Source: Watersipora subatra (Eukaryota; Bryozoa; Gymnolaemata; Cheilostomatida; Watersiporidae). From it: DNA of 64,000 nucleotides. The DNA lies in assembly GCF_963576615.1 (NCBI RefSeq), contig NC_088711.1, positions 12,447,869 to 12,511,868 on the forward strand. The letters run 5' to 3'. Positions 12,413 to 26,700 of the stretch are shown piece by piece. The notes below the pieces were generated by a model. It ran no database searches. It was not told the DNA's origin and saw nothing but the letters and a program-made list of their open reading frames with translations. The position numbers were made by a program, and so were the translations under genes. Each line of letters starts with the position of its first letter. Position 1 is the stretch's first letter.

Positions 12413-13288
12413 ACAACATATATTTGACTTGGTGAAACCACTAATAGCATACTTGACAGAATCACTGTGGCAAACATAGATTTTCTTTTTATTATGTCAA
12501 GCTTACTTCTTAACTCTCAAATACATAAATAGTATCAAAAGTTAAAGTGACAAGTTACTGCAGCTAGGTGAAACCCTAATACACCATCCTATCGAAACAC
12601 TCCTTCACTGCTTTTGAATGTCGGTTTCTGCCAGCTACTAATACACACCTGCTAATTGTCTATAGCTTCTCAAAAATTAATCAGCTAATTTTAGATATCA
12701 AGGCACTAATTCATAATTTAAGCAAATGATAGCCCTGGTCTGACAGAATTCACTGTTCTGTAATTTGTAAGGCAGTGCTTTTACAAAGGATCAGTTTATA
12801 TGAAACACAAATACTGCCTCTGTTGAGATGTAACGTCTCTGAAGTAGTTTGACAGGTGAGAGCAGGTAGAAGTTTGGAGAATAAAAGTTGCATGCAATGA
12901 AATCATGATCATGTTGACTAGAGAAAATACCAGATTAGTAGATATAGTTCTACAAATCAGATTGAAAACATTGTATGGTGTTAAGTATTTATGTTGTGCA
13001 ACAGGCAAATTAAATTATTAAAATGCAAATCGACTAATTCTACGATAAAAAAACTTGTCATGGAATGCAGCATGTAAAAATACAGTAAGCTCTGCACTTC
13101 GTTTAATCAGTCAACCAAAAGTTTGATTTGTAGACTTTAGGCCACTGCAATTAATAGATCACCACAAGAGTACAAGTTATAAAAAGTAATACGTGGATTA
13201 GTTTGCAATTGTTGCGCTGTTGTAGATCTGTTTTCATAAGATGATAACATGCGAATTCTTATGTTATCGCCTGATGAGAGCAAATCTA

Positions 13289-14635
13289 CCGTAAAACCTC
13301 TAATTGAACGCCATGGCGCTCTATTTTTCAACCCTTGTTCTATAGTAGTGTTCGATTGGAGGTGGCGTTCAAATGGAGGCTGGCGCTGGTGTTTTTCAAA
13401 TGGCTCATCAGAATTTTGGGAAGATAAATTTAGTCCGCTTACAGGCGTAGCAAATGCCGCTTAAATTTTGCCCTCTTTTTTTCGGGTGAAGCCATATTAA
13501 ACCTTTTGGATGCAATAAATCTGCCAACATAACTCCAACTTGCCAAAGATTTCCTATTAAATATGCATTGAGAAACCGAGAAATGTCTCTACCAGTTGAT
13601 ATATATCGCTTGCAATTAACCTGCAAAGATATAGACGGTGTCCTGCTTGCAATTTGTTCGAGCTTACACTTTTTATTTCGATCGAAATTTAAAGACGTAT
13701 TTTTATTTTATATCTATATTTAAAAATGTTGCATAAAAGCTCATTGCACTCAATGATATATTTGCTACAGTTTGCAGCCAAAACTAGCTTTTTATGTGCA
13801 GTAGAAGAGGAGCTATGACCTTCGATCAATTGTAAGATCAGATTACCGCTAGGATGCTATTAAATAATATGCTATAAATCTCCAAAGATATAAGTTATAT
13901 AATGATTATCTATCAAATGCTATAAAGATATATTCATGAACAAGTGACATAAAGGAACCATACTTATATTACATGCAAAAACAATAATTAACGTTTTAAA
14001 AAAATACATTTGCATTGTTTGCTTGGATAGCTGCGTTCTGATTGTTGCTTTCGATGGAACAAACATTTTCTGGTTGTCCAATACCTTCCACACTGTCTTC
14101 TGACCTGAACTCTTCTTCTGCACTGTATAACTAGTCGATATTAGCGTCCAAACAACATTTTGGTAGAGCAAAACTTTTATGCGTTGCATTTAGCACAAAT
14201 GCAAAGCGTAGAAGTTTTGCTCGCTAAACATAACCTTTGTACCGCTGCAAATGTTAACCCCTTTTATATACATGTACTACATGTACTGTACTTTGAAGTA
14301 TCAAGTTCGCGCTAAACAAGAATTATTATTAGCGTGAGACAGTTAGTAATTATTTCTATGGTGTTGCCTTCAAAGTTTTAATGAACAACAAGCTAAAAGC
14401 TTTGGAGTTGGACAATGGGAGAATTGATTGTTATTGATGTAAACGATTCATTATTAATACAATTTTGTGGAGACTTTTACTGATCACTTAATATTTTGGG
14501 TTCATAAAGATCAAAGATTGTCAAAATGGCGTTCAAATAGAGAGTGGCGCTCTATTTTTCAACCCTTCTCTCATAGTGGCGGTCAAATAAAGGTGGCGTT
14601 TAAATAGAGGTGGTGTTCAATTAAAGGTTTTATGG
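13289..14635. mobile_element. Decayed TIR DNA transposon flanked by TA
   Basis: The left end reads CCGTAAAACCTCTAATTGAA. The right end, inverted, reads CCATAAAACCTTTAATTGAA. TA dinucleotides flank both ends (13287-13288 and 14636-14637). Subterminal copies of a motif around GGCGTTCAAATAGAGG and TGGCGCTCTATTTTTCAACCC occur near both ends in matching positions. Weak - strand ORFs (13408-13626 and 13920-14189) may be transposase remnants. A TA target suggests a Tc1/mariner-like mechanism, but the superfamily is not settled. Confidence 0.65.
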
Positions 14636-14637
14636 TA

Positions 14638-17600
14638 TATACGTTTTAAAAAATGTCGTAGTGAATTAACCAACAGTTAAGGACCCTTTATGTCTTATAT
14701 AATAGCATAATTTGAATATGCAAAGAGAATTCGAGTAATCTTAGTACAAACATCTTATCCAATTCTAACTAACATTGGCTAATATTTATATGAATGTAAT
14801 TCGCACCATATATATAATTTACAAAGCATACTAGCTAAATGTTTAACAACGACAACTCCAGACTAGACTAAATATAAACTATATTCAAAGCTAGTAATTT
14901 TTGTTCGGTTCCAAGTGTTATAATCTAAGATGGTGCACTTAATTAGAACTTAGCCTAGTTTCTCACAAGTACGTTTTCAAAATTTATATGTAGGTTTATG
15001 TAGTAGTAGTTTTATGTAAGATTTTCAACGTAGAATTTTGGCCTAAATGTTAAAACATATATGCTAAAGGTTAACTGTCAGCATATTAACATTACATTTT
15101 ATTTATTACAATTTAGTCATGATATTTTGTTTATCAGCAATGATTTTGATGCTAGAGGAGCAAAAGACCAGTTTTGAAGATGCCTCAGAAAAAATGAATT
15201 CCTCAGCTCCTAGCTGAGGCATTCATTTTTTTTCAGCAAAACACTGACATGAATTACGATGTCAGTGCTGATGATTAGCCAATGCGTGAATGCCGGACAA
15301 AAGCACTTCTGTTGGCTTTCATTTGTATACATTTTCCTCCATTTAGTTGCTACCGCGACGTTGTTAAGACTATCCAATATGGCATGTAATTATAACGCAT
15401 TGTCCGAGCAGATTCCACAACTCCTCAAACGTTTTTGTCATATTTGTATGCCCCGCATTAACTTTTGATCGGTGGTTATAGAATTAAACCGATTGGCTTG
15501 TGTGTACATGTTGTAGAGTGTGCTAGTAAAAAAATTTTCCTTCACACCGATAGGACATTTTAAAATTGTTTGTATAAATAAGGTATTCTCGAAAGTCATT
15601 TGTTTGAAACCTAACAATGCATGCTCTGATTTCATAAATAAGGATTTTGATAGGAAATATTTAGGTGATTTAGTTTGAAAATGATCGATTTTAATGTAAT
15701 TATGTAGCATCACAACTGTTTCCATTGCTATTTTTCAAAGATCGCAGATCTTTCTGTCTATTTTCACGACTTGAAAATGTTGATAAAACCTGGTATTTGG
15801 TCAAAATTACACACAAGTATTATGAAAATCTCACTCCGTAATGTAATCTGCTGCTGATAATGCAATAACAATTTGTACTGTCAGTCAACCTTTAAGCATA
15901 CATTTTTTTTGAATGATTCTGCTCTAAACAGTGTCATTCATTTGAGAATTTTCCTATTAACTGTTGTTTCATAGAATACAAGCAATTTCGATCTATTACT
16001 CTAAGACTAGTAGAATGTCTAGCTCTATTGCTTTTTGGCACTATAAAGCCAACATATATTGTCCATGATATTTTAGTGACTTGTCAAGTTAATGCTTATG
16101 AATTTTATAATTAGTGGATAATAACATTCTGCTCTATTTGATGGTTACTAGACTGTCAGAGTAGTTGTGTTAATAAATTTGTTCCAACTGAGTTTTATAA
16201 AGTATATCGTTAACTGTCATGAAGTTTAAACTTGTGGTATGTTCTGTTAATTGTTAATTATAATAGTCGCGAGTTCGAATCTCACACGATGCAATCTTTT
16301 TTCAAACCGCTAACTATGGCTTCGGAACGACGGACTCAGCTCTTATTATAGTAAAGATTATTTCTGTGGATGTGCAAGCTATTCGCTGTGGCAACTTTAA
16401 ATCCGTGTGACAATCAGTAGTTTGTTTGTATGAGATTTCTCCACTTAACAGCTTGCTTATCTATAACAGGGGATGTTTATTGCTTTTTACTACTACTAGA
16501 TGCATTGTGATTCTAATCCTGGAGTCCTGCTTAAACGCCAAGTACAAGGTCCATGATACAGATTTGTTTATCAAGTTTCACACAGCGCTGTTAGTTGGGA
16601 AAGTAATTATTTCAGCACATGTGATTTTCAAGTAAATTTTTCCATTTGCATTATTTACCATGGAATTGGCAGATGAATGTTGACATGCAGCACGCGCTTT
16701 CTTCAGCACTATTTTAGTGAACTTTTGCCTCATTTCTAGGTTAATTGTTAAACCTTGTACAACTGGTATTAATTGTTTGTTAATTTATTAATTTGTTATT
16801 AATTGCTCGATATTTCTACAAGCTCATCGTGATTACTATCATATGTACAATCAAGCTAAGAAAGGCCAAGAAAGAGACTTAGAGACATAACTCTACTGTC
16901 TTACATAGATGTGCTGTATGATATGACCTACAAATGTGACCTATATTGCATGCAAATTTTGCTAGTCGTTGGTACTCATCGCTGTAAGAAGCACTCTCTT
17001 ATCTTTGATACTTAGCAGCGAGATAATGGGGTTTAAATAATTTAGTGATTGTCTTCCAGTGACTCTCCTCATAGGTTAGTTTTGTCATCTATGTTATTTC
17101 ATGCTCTTAATACTTAAATGCAAACTGTTGTAGGTTTATGTTTCTGATTTTTATATAATCCATTTCTGTATTTTGTATCAATGTGTGCATATTAATACAA
17201 ACATTTCCAAATATTAAGAGTAGTTCTGTCTATGTAGTTTAACAGGGAGTGTTGGTCTGTTATTGTGACCCATATTTTAGTCATTGTAAAATTTTCATGC
17301 AATTTCCACATTACGTGTAGTAATATTTTCACAAGTAAAGCAATCATAGTATTGCAGTTATTGACATACCCTAATGGTAAAGTACATCAGTTTTTATTCA
17401 ATTGAGTAGCCATGGTCTGTACACAGATTAATAGGATGCTTTGCCCAAAAACCTATTTCAGCTCAAAATGGGCGTAGAGAGTTGAAATTTTGCACACTGC
17501 TTTGAAGATGGGTACTTATTAATGGGGTACTTACTACACTAATGTATAGTCGTGCCACAGTCAATGCTAAAAAAATGTCCTTGAGTCTCCAAAGTTGTAT

Positions 17601-17742
17601 CATGTTTGTTTTACGTTTTCCTATATGCACATGTACTTCACAGGCCATTGTACTCATCTCACTCCAACAGAACTCATACTTCTCTTGCCATATCTCTTCT
17701 TAAATATACACATTACCTTTGTAGACTAGCCTTTCAAGAGCA
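14638..17742. other. Intergenic region upstream of SLC18B1, no gene recognised
   Basis: The translated ORFs here are short and noise-like. A GAGTTCGAATCTC stretch at about 16269-16283 resembles a tRNA B box, but no A box or cloverleaf could be drawn. A pyrimidine-rich tract ending in AG occurs just upstream of the SLC18B1 start codon (about 17713-17723), so a non-coding 5' exon may lie further upstream. Confidence 0.45.
15189..15231. repeat. Tight near-perfect hairpin, 20-bp arms, 3-nt loop
   Basis: Arms 15189-15208 and 15212-15231 pair at 19 of 20 positions around the loop CCT. The T-rich end of the right arm resembles a Pol III or bacterial-style terminator, but nothing upstream looks like a transcript. 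It belongs to the tight-hairpin class. Confidence 0.8.
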
Positions 17743-20700
17743 ATGGCTGGTGAAGAGAGCGAAACTGACAAGACTACAACAACTGCTGTTGTTTATACGA
17801 AAAAACAGAAGATCATGATTGTCTCTATTTTGCTCATACAGTTTTTTGCTGGTAGTTGTCTGTCCACACCAGCACCATTCTTGCCCAAGCTGGTGAGTCA
17901 TTGAATTTGGTTATAACTGAATACTGCTGCGTATCTTGTACATGTAAGGGACTTCAATTATTGCTTACCTTTGTATCTTGTACATGTAAGGGACTTAAAT
18001 TATTGCTTACCTTTGTATCTTGTACTAGCCTGTCTTGACAAACTGTTGTTTTTGCGGAGTTGTTCCCCAGTCTGCGGGCGCGCAACACAACAGCTTGTCA
18101 CAAGACGTACTGCACCTGATGCATCAGGTGCACTTATAGGGAGTTGTTCTCGTCCGTCTATGCGGCTTGGTTGCGATGTTATGTCGGTCGCTCCTTTGGT
18201 AATCATAACGAATTTTGCGCAAAAATTTATGTAGAAAAAATAAGATTATAACGTTTAACCAGCGACCAGTCTCTGCGGTAAACTTTAGTAGAACTTGAGA
18301 ACTTAGACAACAACAGCGACTAAACATGTCGTTATTTGTGCGCTCAGTCAGTTTTAATTCTATTTTTGTATCAGTCAGTTTTATTTGTTCTTATAGATTT
18401 TATTTTCAATTTATTTTATTCTTAAATTCTACTAACGTTTACAACAGAGACTGGTATTTGGTTAAACGTTGTAATCTTAGTTTTTTCTGCATAAACTTTT
18501 ACGCGAAATTCGTTATGATTACCAATGGAGCGACCGACATACAGCATTGTTTATTGCTTACCTTTGTATCTTGTACATGTAAGGGACTTAAATTATTGCT
18601 CACCTTTGTATCTTGTACATGTAAGGGACTTAAATTATTGCTTACCTTTGTATCTTGTACATGTAAGGGACTTAAATTATTGCTTACCTTTGTATCTTGT
18701 ACATGTAAGGGACTTAAATTATTGCTCACCTTTGTATCTTGTACATGTAAGGGACTTAAATTATTGCTCACCTTTGTATCTTGTACATGTAAGGGACTTA
18801 AATTATTGCTTACCTTTGTATCTTGTACATGTAAGGGACTTAAATTATTGCTTACCTTTGTATCTTGTACATGTAAGGGACTTCAATTATTGCTCACCTT
18901 TGTCCAACATTGACCTTTTATCTGCTGTAGATTCTTAGAAATTTTCTTCACTAAACAGTCAATTTAATTACACTAAAGCTACATTTGAGGCATTTGCAAC
19001 ATTTCTTTAATTTATTTGTTTGGTTTACTACATTTTCAAGTGATTGAAATAATTATTTCTATAGCAATTGTTGAGTCAAGAATAACAATGGCTTTTACCT
19101 TCCTAGAAATGGTGTACTCTTAGTATTATTACTGGCTGTACTTGTCAAATGGCAGTCATTGCTTGTTAGATAGCTGTCAATGCTTACTACATGGCAGTCA
19201 GTGCTTACCAGGTGGCAGTCAGTACTTGTCAAATGGCAGTCAGTGCTTGTCAGATAGCAGTCAATGCTTGCTACATGGCAGTCAGTGCTTGTCAAATGGC
19301 AGTCAGTGCTTGTCAGATGGCAGTCAGTGTTTGCGAGATGGTAGTCAGTGTTTGTCAAATGGCAGTCAGTGCTTACCAGATGCAGTCAGTGCCTGTCAGA
19401 TGACAGTCGGTGCCTGTCGGATGAGTCGATGCTTGTCAAATGGCAGTCAGTGCACAAATAAGTTAGCTTTTCACTGTTATCGCATAAAACTGACTGTTGT
19501 TTTAACCATTGATAAAATGATAATAAATAGAAGCACCAGCTGAGTCCATCATTGATCATTATGCAGCAATTACTTGCTATTTGTTGACTTGATTGAAGAT
19601 AATGATGAGGCGTTGTTTATTATAGAGCACAGGCTATCTGGTAAACTCCCTCACAGTGATGATCATATGTTATAGAGCAAAGCCTGTGTGTGTTTACTCC
19701 TTTGTGCCTTTCCATATTTGTTGCAAGAATAGACTAAGTAGTGAATACCTCTATGGCTTTGTCTATATGTGTTGAAACACAAAGGCCAGCTGGTGAATTT
19801 CAGCAGAATCATGGCTATATCTGTTATATATTAGGCACTATATAGCAAACCCTCATGTAACATTCACAGAGTTTCTATTTCCGATCTACTATCAGTTCTA
19901 GAATGAATTGCAGTTTAGGCCAACCGAACTATTGTAGAGTGAAAAGCACAACATCGGTAGTAGTCTGACTGGTGTTATCCTCTCTCTCCTGTCTGCCGGC
20001 ATGCTCATCTTCTCTCCAATTTGTGGTAAATTGGTGAGTCAGTATAGACTTTCTATGCTCTGCTTGCTATAGTTCTAGTGTATTTCTGCCATCAATTGGC
20101 CAACGGTCAGCTTTGGAAATATTCTATTGTTAGATATTGTTTCAACGTGAGTTGCCCTTTTAGCTATATTTTTATAATGGTGGTCTTGCAAGGCTAGAAA
20201 GATGGAATATCTAATTTATCGTTCTCAACTACTTTGTATTTAAAAAAAACATTTTATAATACATTTCTTTTCAGAATTATGACCTCTTATTAGAGATTAA
20301 ATATGACCCCTTGATTTTTCTTTTTCACTTAGATTCTTTGAAGAACTTTCATTTATGTTTTTAGATGACTGGCAAGATTTCACCGCGTACAATGCTGCTA
20401 GCAGGCATATTTACAATGGGAGTATCAAGTGTACTATTTGGCCTTCTGGCCTATTTTCCGATACCTTCTGCTGACTCTGGGATAAACTATTGGTTCCTAG
20501 TGGCAGCATTAGCTATCCGGCTACTGATGGCTGTTGGTACTACTGCTGTCTTCACCTCTGGCTCTACAATTTTTGCGATTTCATTCAAGGATAACTCTAC
20601 AACAGTGTTGGTAGGTTAACTAACCGTTTATTCTGCACAAGTTGTTGTACATGTGTATAACAGTTCTGAAACAACATGTTCTTTATTGTACATACGTTTT

Positions 20701-23700
20701 TGTGTACCAGAAACTATTTTGGGAAATTCTAGTTTTTGACCAATAGTTGAAGCAATGCAATGAATTCTGTTTTTTTTATGTTGGGGTGAATGTATTATCT
20801 TACAAAAACTAAATGATGTGGAACCTCCATTAATGAAAAGTCTTTGAGTGGATACTGTTTCATTAATGGAGCAATATTCTTTTTAAATTCTATAATTTCA
20901 TAATTCTATAATTTCTTAAAGTCGTAAATTCCTAGAAATATTTCTTAGTCAAGATGTTTTAAAGAAAAGTCGAATAAAAAATATTTCCAACTTCTAAGAA
21001 TATTTTCTAAAATATTTCTGGAAGAAGGGGTATTGCTAAGAATCATGAAAGATGCTTCTAAATATAAAAGGCCAAAAATTTAAAAACTCTTTGCTGGCAA
21101 TTTAAGTGGATGGCAGCACAGTTCGAAAGTGTCACCCTTAAGCTGCTCTGCCATTGGCTGACATCCAGCAATTTCCTTCCTTCTTGGTCAGCCAACACCC
21201 ACGACAGTAAACAAACGTACAATTCGTAATTTTTGTTATTGCTTTGCTTCTTTTTTCTATATGAACTTTTTCTATTTGTTATGCAGCAATCTAATTCTAA
21301 CGTATATTTTTTACAGGTTTTAACCACCATTTAAATTCATAATATTGCTTTGGAGTTTTGTGGAAGCTTGGAGCAGATTGGGGCATTTATGGGGTAAAAT
21401 GCATTCCTACTTACAAAATTTTCTGCTTACAAAACAGCTTTCATAATGAATTAATTTCGTAAGTAGAGGTGTACTGTGTAGGAGTTTAGCAGATTATTAA
21501 GAGAAATTAACTTCATGTGTTTTAATTCTATTTATGTTTGCAGTATATCTCAAATTGCAGATTACATAAATTGTTGTCTTCATCAAAAGATATAGTTAGG
21601 GGTTTATAAAATCTTCGTTCATTGTGTTGGTTCATAGGTGATCCACAAATGCATTATTACCCGAGAGTTTATCCTCAATATTGATAACCATGTAAATATT
21701 GCTACAGTAGGAAGTCATGTCATGAATGCAAAAAGACCAGCTATTATTTAATGAAAATATTATGGATAACATCTGTTCATTTAATAATACAGATATTATG
21801 GTGTTCAACTATGTATTCAACAATTCAAATACTGTGATATGCAACCATTAATTTAAGATTACATGTTTTCACAATTCATTCTGATTTGTGAGTTTTAACA
21901 TGGCTCACTCGTCGTACTTTCTTGAGGCTCAACTTCGAGTAAATTTAGAGCAAATATAAATCTTCCCTTTTGGCACATGAGGGTACGTGAAGTCCTTTGC
22001 GAAGATGGGATTATGGCAAATATAAATGGGGCAATTAAACATTTTTATTGCACAATAGCATCTTTTGTCTATCAATGAAGAACCTTTTTTATCTATTGCA
22101 GAGTTATATAGAAACGGCTATTGGACTTGGAGTGATGGCTGGACCAGCACTGGGTAGTGGTTTCTACAAGGTGTGCAGGCATTTAGTGCATTATTCACTC
22201 ACTGCTATGTTACAAATTCAGGTTGTGCCTTGATGATATTATCATGATCAGAACACCTAACCTTGCCAATGACTTCACTCGGAGATCAGGACTATAACAT
22301 AATGCATACAAATCATTAATATTCAAAGGCAGCGATATGCTGGACAGCGTTTAGTATTTGCTAGCTGATGTTGACAGTCAGCCTTGTGTTTGCAGGCCGG
22401 AGGTTTCATGCTGACCTTCAGCGGTATTGGAACAATCTCTATCCTCATGTTTTTCACTCTGGTCTTTGTCTTTCCCTACAGTAAGTGTCAATTGTTGATG
22501 GGGTCTGTCTGCTTCCTTTTTTGCTTTCAAAATTCTATGGCTAAATCTTCTATATATCTATATACATGTATATATATTTCTCAAAGTATGTGTGTGAATA
22601 TGTGTGTCATTTCGGCTATAGCGCACACTGATTATTTTACCAATGTGGCCACGTGTTACGATGCCTCTGTTAAAAAGTATTTTTTGTAAGGTTCCATTAC
22701 TATAACTGGGGTCAAGGTCAATTTTTCTCACGCGGACAATTATATCGTCTTCGTGAGAAGAGCCTCGACATTATCTCTTCGTTCGGTCAGAAAAGACAGT
22801 ACGATATCTCATTTTTACATTTGTACCGGTATCGAGAGGTACCAGTATCGTCGTATTCAAAGTTTTGATGGATAGCTTCTGCTGGAACAGTAACCTTTTT
22901 TTATACACACACACACTTCTATGCAAGAATTGTTATTATTAATTCTACATATTCAGGATTTTTATTTTGTTTTCTCAGTTCGTATTAATTCTATCATTAC
23001 CGAATTATCTTTTATTGTAATCATAGCAAAACCGACTTGATTTAACCATTTCTTGCTAATTATTTCACATTTACATTTAAACTCTTTTATAGTCATTTTA
23101 TTTTTATTTATTTGCCCTGTACGAAACATTTTCCTCATGATATGAAGTTGTTTGACAAAGTTTTAAAACCTTTACAGTTGTTTTTATTGTTTTCTTAATT
23201 TATTTCAGCTACACAAACACTTCTCTCATGATATGGAGTTTGAAAGTTAAAATGGCAAATGCTGTTATGTATTAAATACAAATCAATTTTCTGTCCAAAG
23301 ACTTTTTTATTACTCGGGCAACGTCGGGTTGTACAGCTAGTAATACATATAATCTACATGTAAGTATGGGCATGGAATAATACGAACAAATGCTTTACCC
23401 ACCCCTAATTCAATGGACAAGCGTCTCAATTTTAAAGTGAATAATCATTTATAATTTTATGCCATGCCTCTTTTCACACTTTTCATATTAAGATATGTAG
23501 AGTGGGAAGAGAGTTCGTTGCATCATGGAAACAAAATACCTACGGTAGGCATGGCGATACTATGCTATCAGTCTCTCTAATTTAATAGTTTACCAACTTG
23601 ATGAAGATACAGAATTTCAACCATTAGCTGTTATCTAGGAGTTTAGTTTATTAGCACACACGTGCTCGAATGTCTGTCAGCATGTGTGGAAGTGATTTCT

Positions 23701-26700
23701 GGCTTTGCGCTGCCAAGTACATACTCGCTAGTCATTGTAAAAATGCTGATAAATGTATTATACTACATATATGCATTGCACCATCGCGAATTAGTTCAAT
23801 TTGGCCAAAGTCTTAGAAAGTTCTAGATGTAATAGACTAAGCACCAGAACATCGAGCGGTTCTTCGAATTAATATTTGCTTGTTATCAATACTTGAACTA
23901 GGGGGATGACTGGATTGTGAGTTGAGGGTCTGGACTCACTCTGAAGTCTTAAAACTTGCTTGCAATTCAAATTAGGGTAATATTACTCTTTTTCCTTCAT
24001 GAACATTCACTATGTTTCCATGACACGCATGATTTGCAAATTTGAGCTAATCCGCTAGTTAACCGCGTCATGGAAACGTCATAAATTTGCAGGCTAAGCG
24101 AGTTTTGTGATTTGCAAAACTTTATCGAATCCATCATGCCTGCGAATAATGGAAAGAGTACTTGCAAATGATGCGCATTAAAATACTGCGCCAGCTATTC
24201 AATTTTAAACGTTTTCAAGCTTTCGTTGTCCTTTCTCGATCAAGTTTCACGTGTTTGCGTCGCTAACTACGGCGCTAATTACTAACTTATACCGTACAAT
24301 TCCTTACCTATTCTCAACAAGGCGCTGGAGTTAATCTCCATCATGTGAATGTCCATAGAAACACTTAATTCACACGGTTGCGCACAACTCCAAATCTGCA
24401 TGATGCGCGTCATGGAAACATAGTGATTAACATTCTTAGAAATAGTATGCTGCTGGCAGTGAAATGTCTCCGAGTGGATATCTGCTGAAAAAATAAGTGT
24501 ACTTTGTGAAAGCGTTATCAGTTTACCAGTTTGGTCAACTAATAGCTTCATTTGCTGACAGGTAAGCCTGACTTACACATAAACTTTTACGTAATTTCCT
24601 TTCTTATAGCTGATGCCAGCGATGCAGATGAAGGTCAGGCAGCTTCCTACAAATGGATTTTTTTACAACCAAATATAAGCCTTTCGTTTTTATGTACTGT
24701 GGTGACAGGTTTAATGTGGACAAGTCTCGACCCTGTCTTAGAACCTGAGCTACGTAAAAAGGTGAGTCACACTGTGTATAAGTGAACTCGTTTTATAGCT
24801 GATTTCTGTCAGCCGCCCTTTTTTAGATCCCTTTGAACCCTGACAACTGTGTAAATTTATAGCATAACTGAGTCATTAGCAGTTGCTTGCTAGCCATTGC
24901 TAACCAACAAGTGCTTAGAGATTTCTTCAGTACGTTAAGGTAAGTTATCATGCAATTAGTCATTGATTATGTCCCTAATAGCACCTGCTATATGTCACTG
25001 TTTATCTATATATGTAAATCTCAGTCCATCTGTGATTTGGTCCATTCAGCTATAGCTACTCTAAATCTTGAAATGAAAAATCCATATCGCAGAAGATTTG
25101 ATCTCAGAACCTCCTGTTCTCCAGACGAATTGTCTAAGGGGATCCCAAGAAAGTACGCACTAACCAATCGAGCTACGCGAGATGCATGGATTCATTGGGC
25201 GATTTAAGTCGCTATCTAGGTTAAAATACGCATAGCGACTGCGTTACTGCGCAACATCACTAAAGCTTGCTCTCACTGCTCTTATTAATAAGTTTAGCAA
25301 TATGGATACTAGGTTATTCAAATTAGCCATTGGCAATGTGCCAGGCTAATGGCAAGTGACAGGCAACTATATTACCTGCCACTGTCTATATTCTATAAGC
25401 TGTCTTTGAATACCCGCCTGCCGTGCATTCCGCTAGTAAGTTTATAAATCGAACCTCAGCCTACTAGCTGTACATGGAAACACATTAACAGTCTGGAGTG
25501 CTATACAGTCATACTTCAACTTACAAGCTTGATGCGTTCCGAGACTGAGCTCGTATGTCAATTTACTCGCATGTTGGTGCAATTTATTTATATATAGAAC
25601 AATTAAATATATATTTATTGATTTCCATACTCTGAAAAATGCAAATAAAACACTCAAAACAAGATATTGTAACAGAAAGAACTTGTTGGTTATTGTCCTA
25701 ACTTACCACTTGCTTTCAAAAAACAACAAATAAAAAATAATGCAAGGAAATGTGTTAAATTAAAATGTAAAATTAAATACATACAGTAACAGCTAACGCA
25801 AGCATTTGCCAGAGAGATAGAGAGATATAAGTTATCCTTCATTACAACAGTTGACTTTGATAAATTTGAATTTTATCAAAGTCTTAAAAGACAAACTTAG
25901 AAGCAAATCTAAAAGCAAACCTTCATTTTTAACTTAACGTAATTAAAATTTCTTCGGCGTTCATAGTTTGAAGTTTCTCGCTAGTTAGCTAATTTTCCTT
26001 TTGTTTCGCTTTCACGACTAGCCGGCCGTTTTAAGATGGACCTATCTAAGGATGTTTGCCTTTGTCGCCCTTTCAACATGTTGCGATTAGGACGAACACA
26101 GGTGTCTTCACAACGGTTTACTGCACGACCACTAGCCAACTTGTCCGAATGTCTATTTTTACAGTTTTGATAGATAGCACCGGCCTTTTTAAATAGCGTC
26201 GTTTCAGTTATGCTGTCACCGGCCAATTGTTTATCTTTTATCCAATGCCTGCGCGATCTCTCCATCAGCGGTGATGAAGATCGCTGCGCCGTTTAGAAAC
26301 TACGGTTAGTCCTTTTGCGAGCTAAATGCCCTGAATATAATCCTTCTGTTTGATAATTGTGGATGTATTTCTGTCATATTGCTGAGCTAGCTCAATCATG
26401 CATACACATTTCGCATATTTTTTAATAAGTTTTCGTTTAATATCAATTGTTATCATTTGCTTTTTCTTTGCATTATTTTTCATTTTACTTACAAACTTTC
26501 GGTCTACGCACAGTACTTTTAATTCACATAATTCTGCATTGAACAGCGCGCACAAAAACACGGTACAAAAGTATAACCTGTGCAGTTGAAAAATACAGAT
26601 TGATGCTGTTGTCATAAAACACCTCCGGCATACTTGGCAACTGACTCACGTGCTCATATCTCAAACATGGCTCGCATGTTAGTGCTAAAACTTGTTGAAA

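Noticed and set aside
16255..16300. Possible tRNA (B-box-like GAGTTCGAATCTC)
   Set aside because: No A box and no acceptor or anticodon stems could be folded around it.
18326..18913. 195-codon ORF with 14-residue repeats
   Set aside because: It is only the 42-bp minisatellite read in frame, preceded by fold-back sequence. It lies inside SLC18B1 intron 1, with equally long ORFs on other frames and the other strand.
19139..19455. CRISPR-like regular repeat
   Set aside because: A continuous 21-bp tandem array without unique spacers, in an animal intron.
20365..20619. Short membrane ORFs at 20365, 22384, 24552, 29963 and 35261 as separate small proteins
   Set aside because: They are exons of SLC18B1 with flanking intron read-through; splice sites and phases join them into one 454-aa protein.
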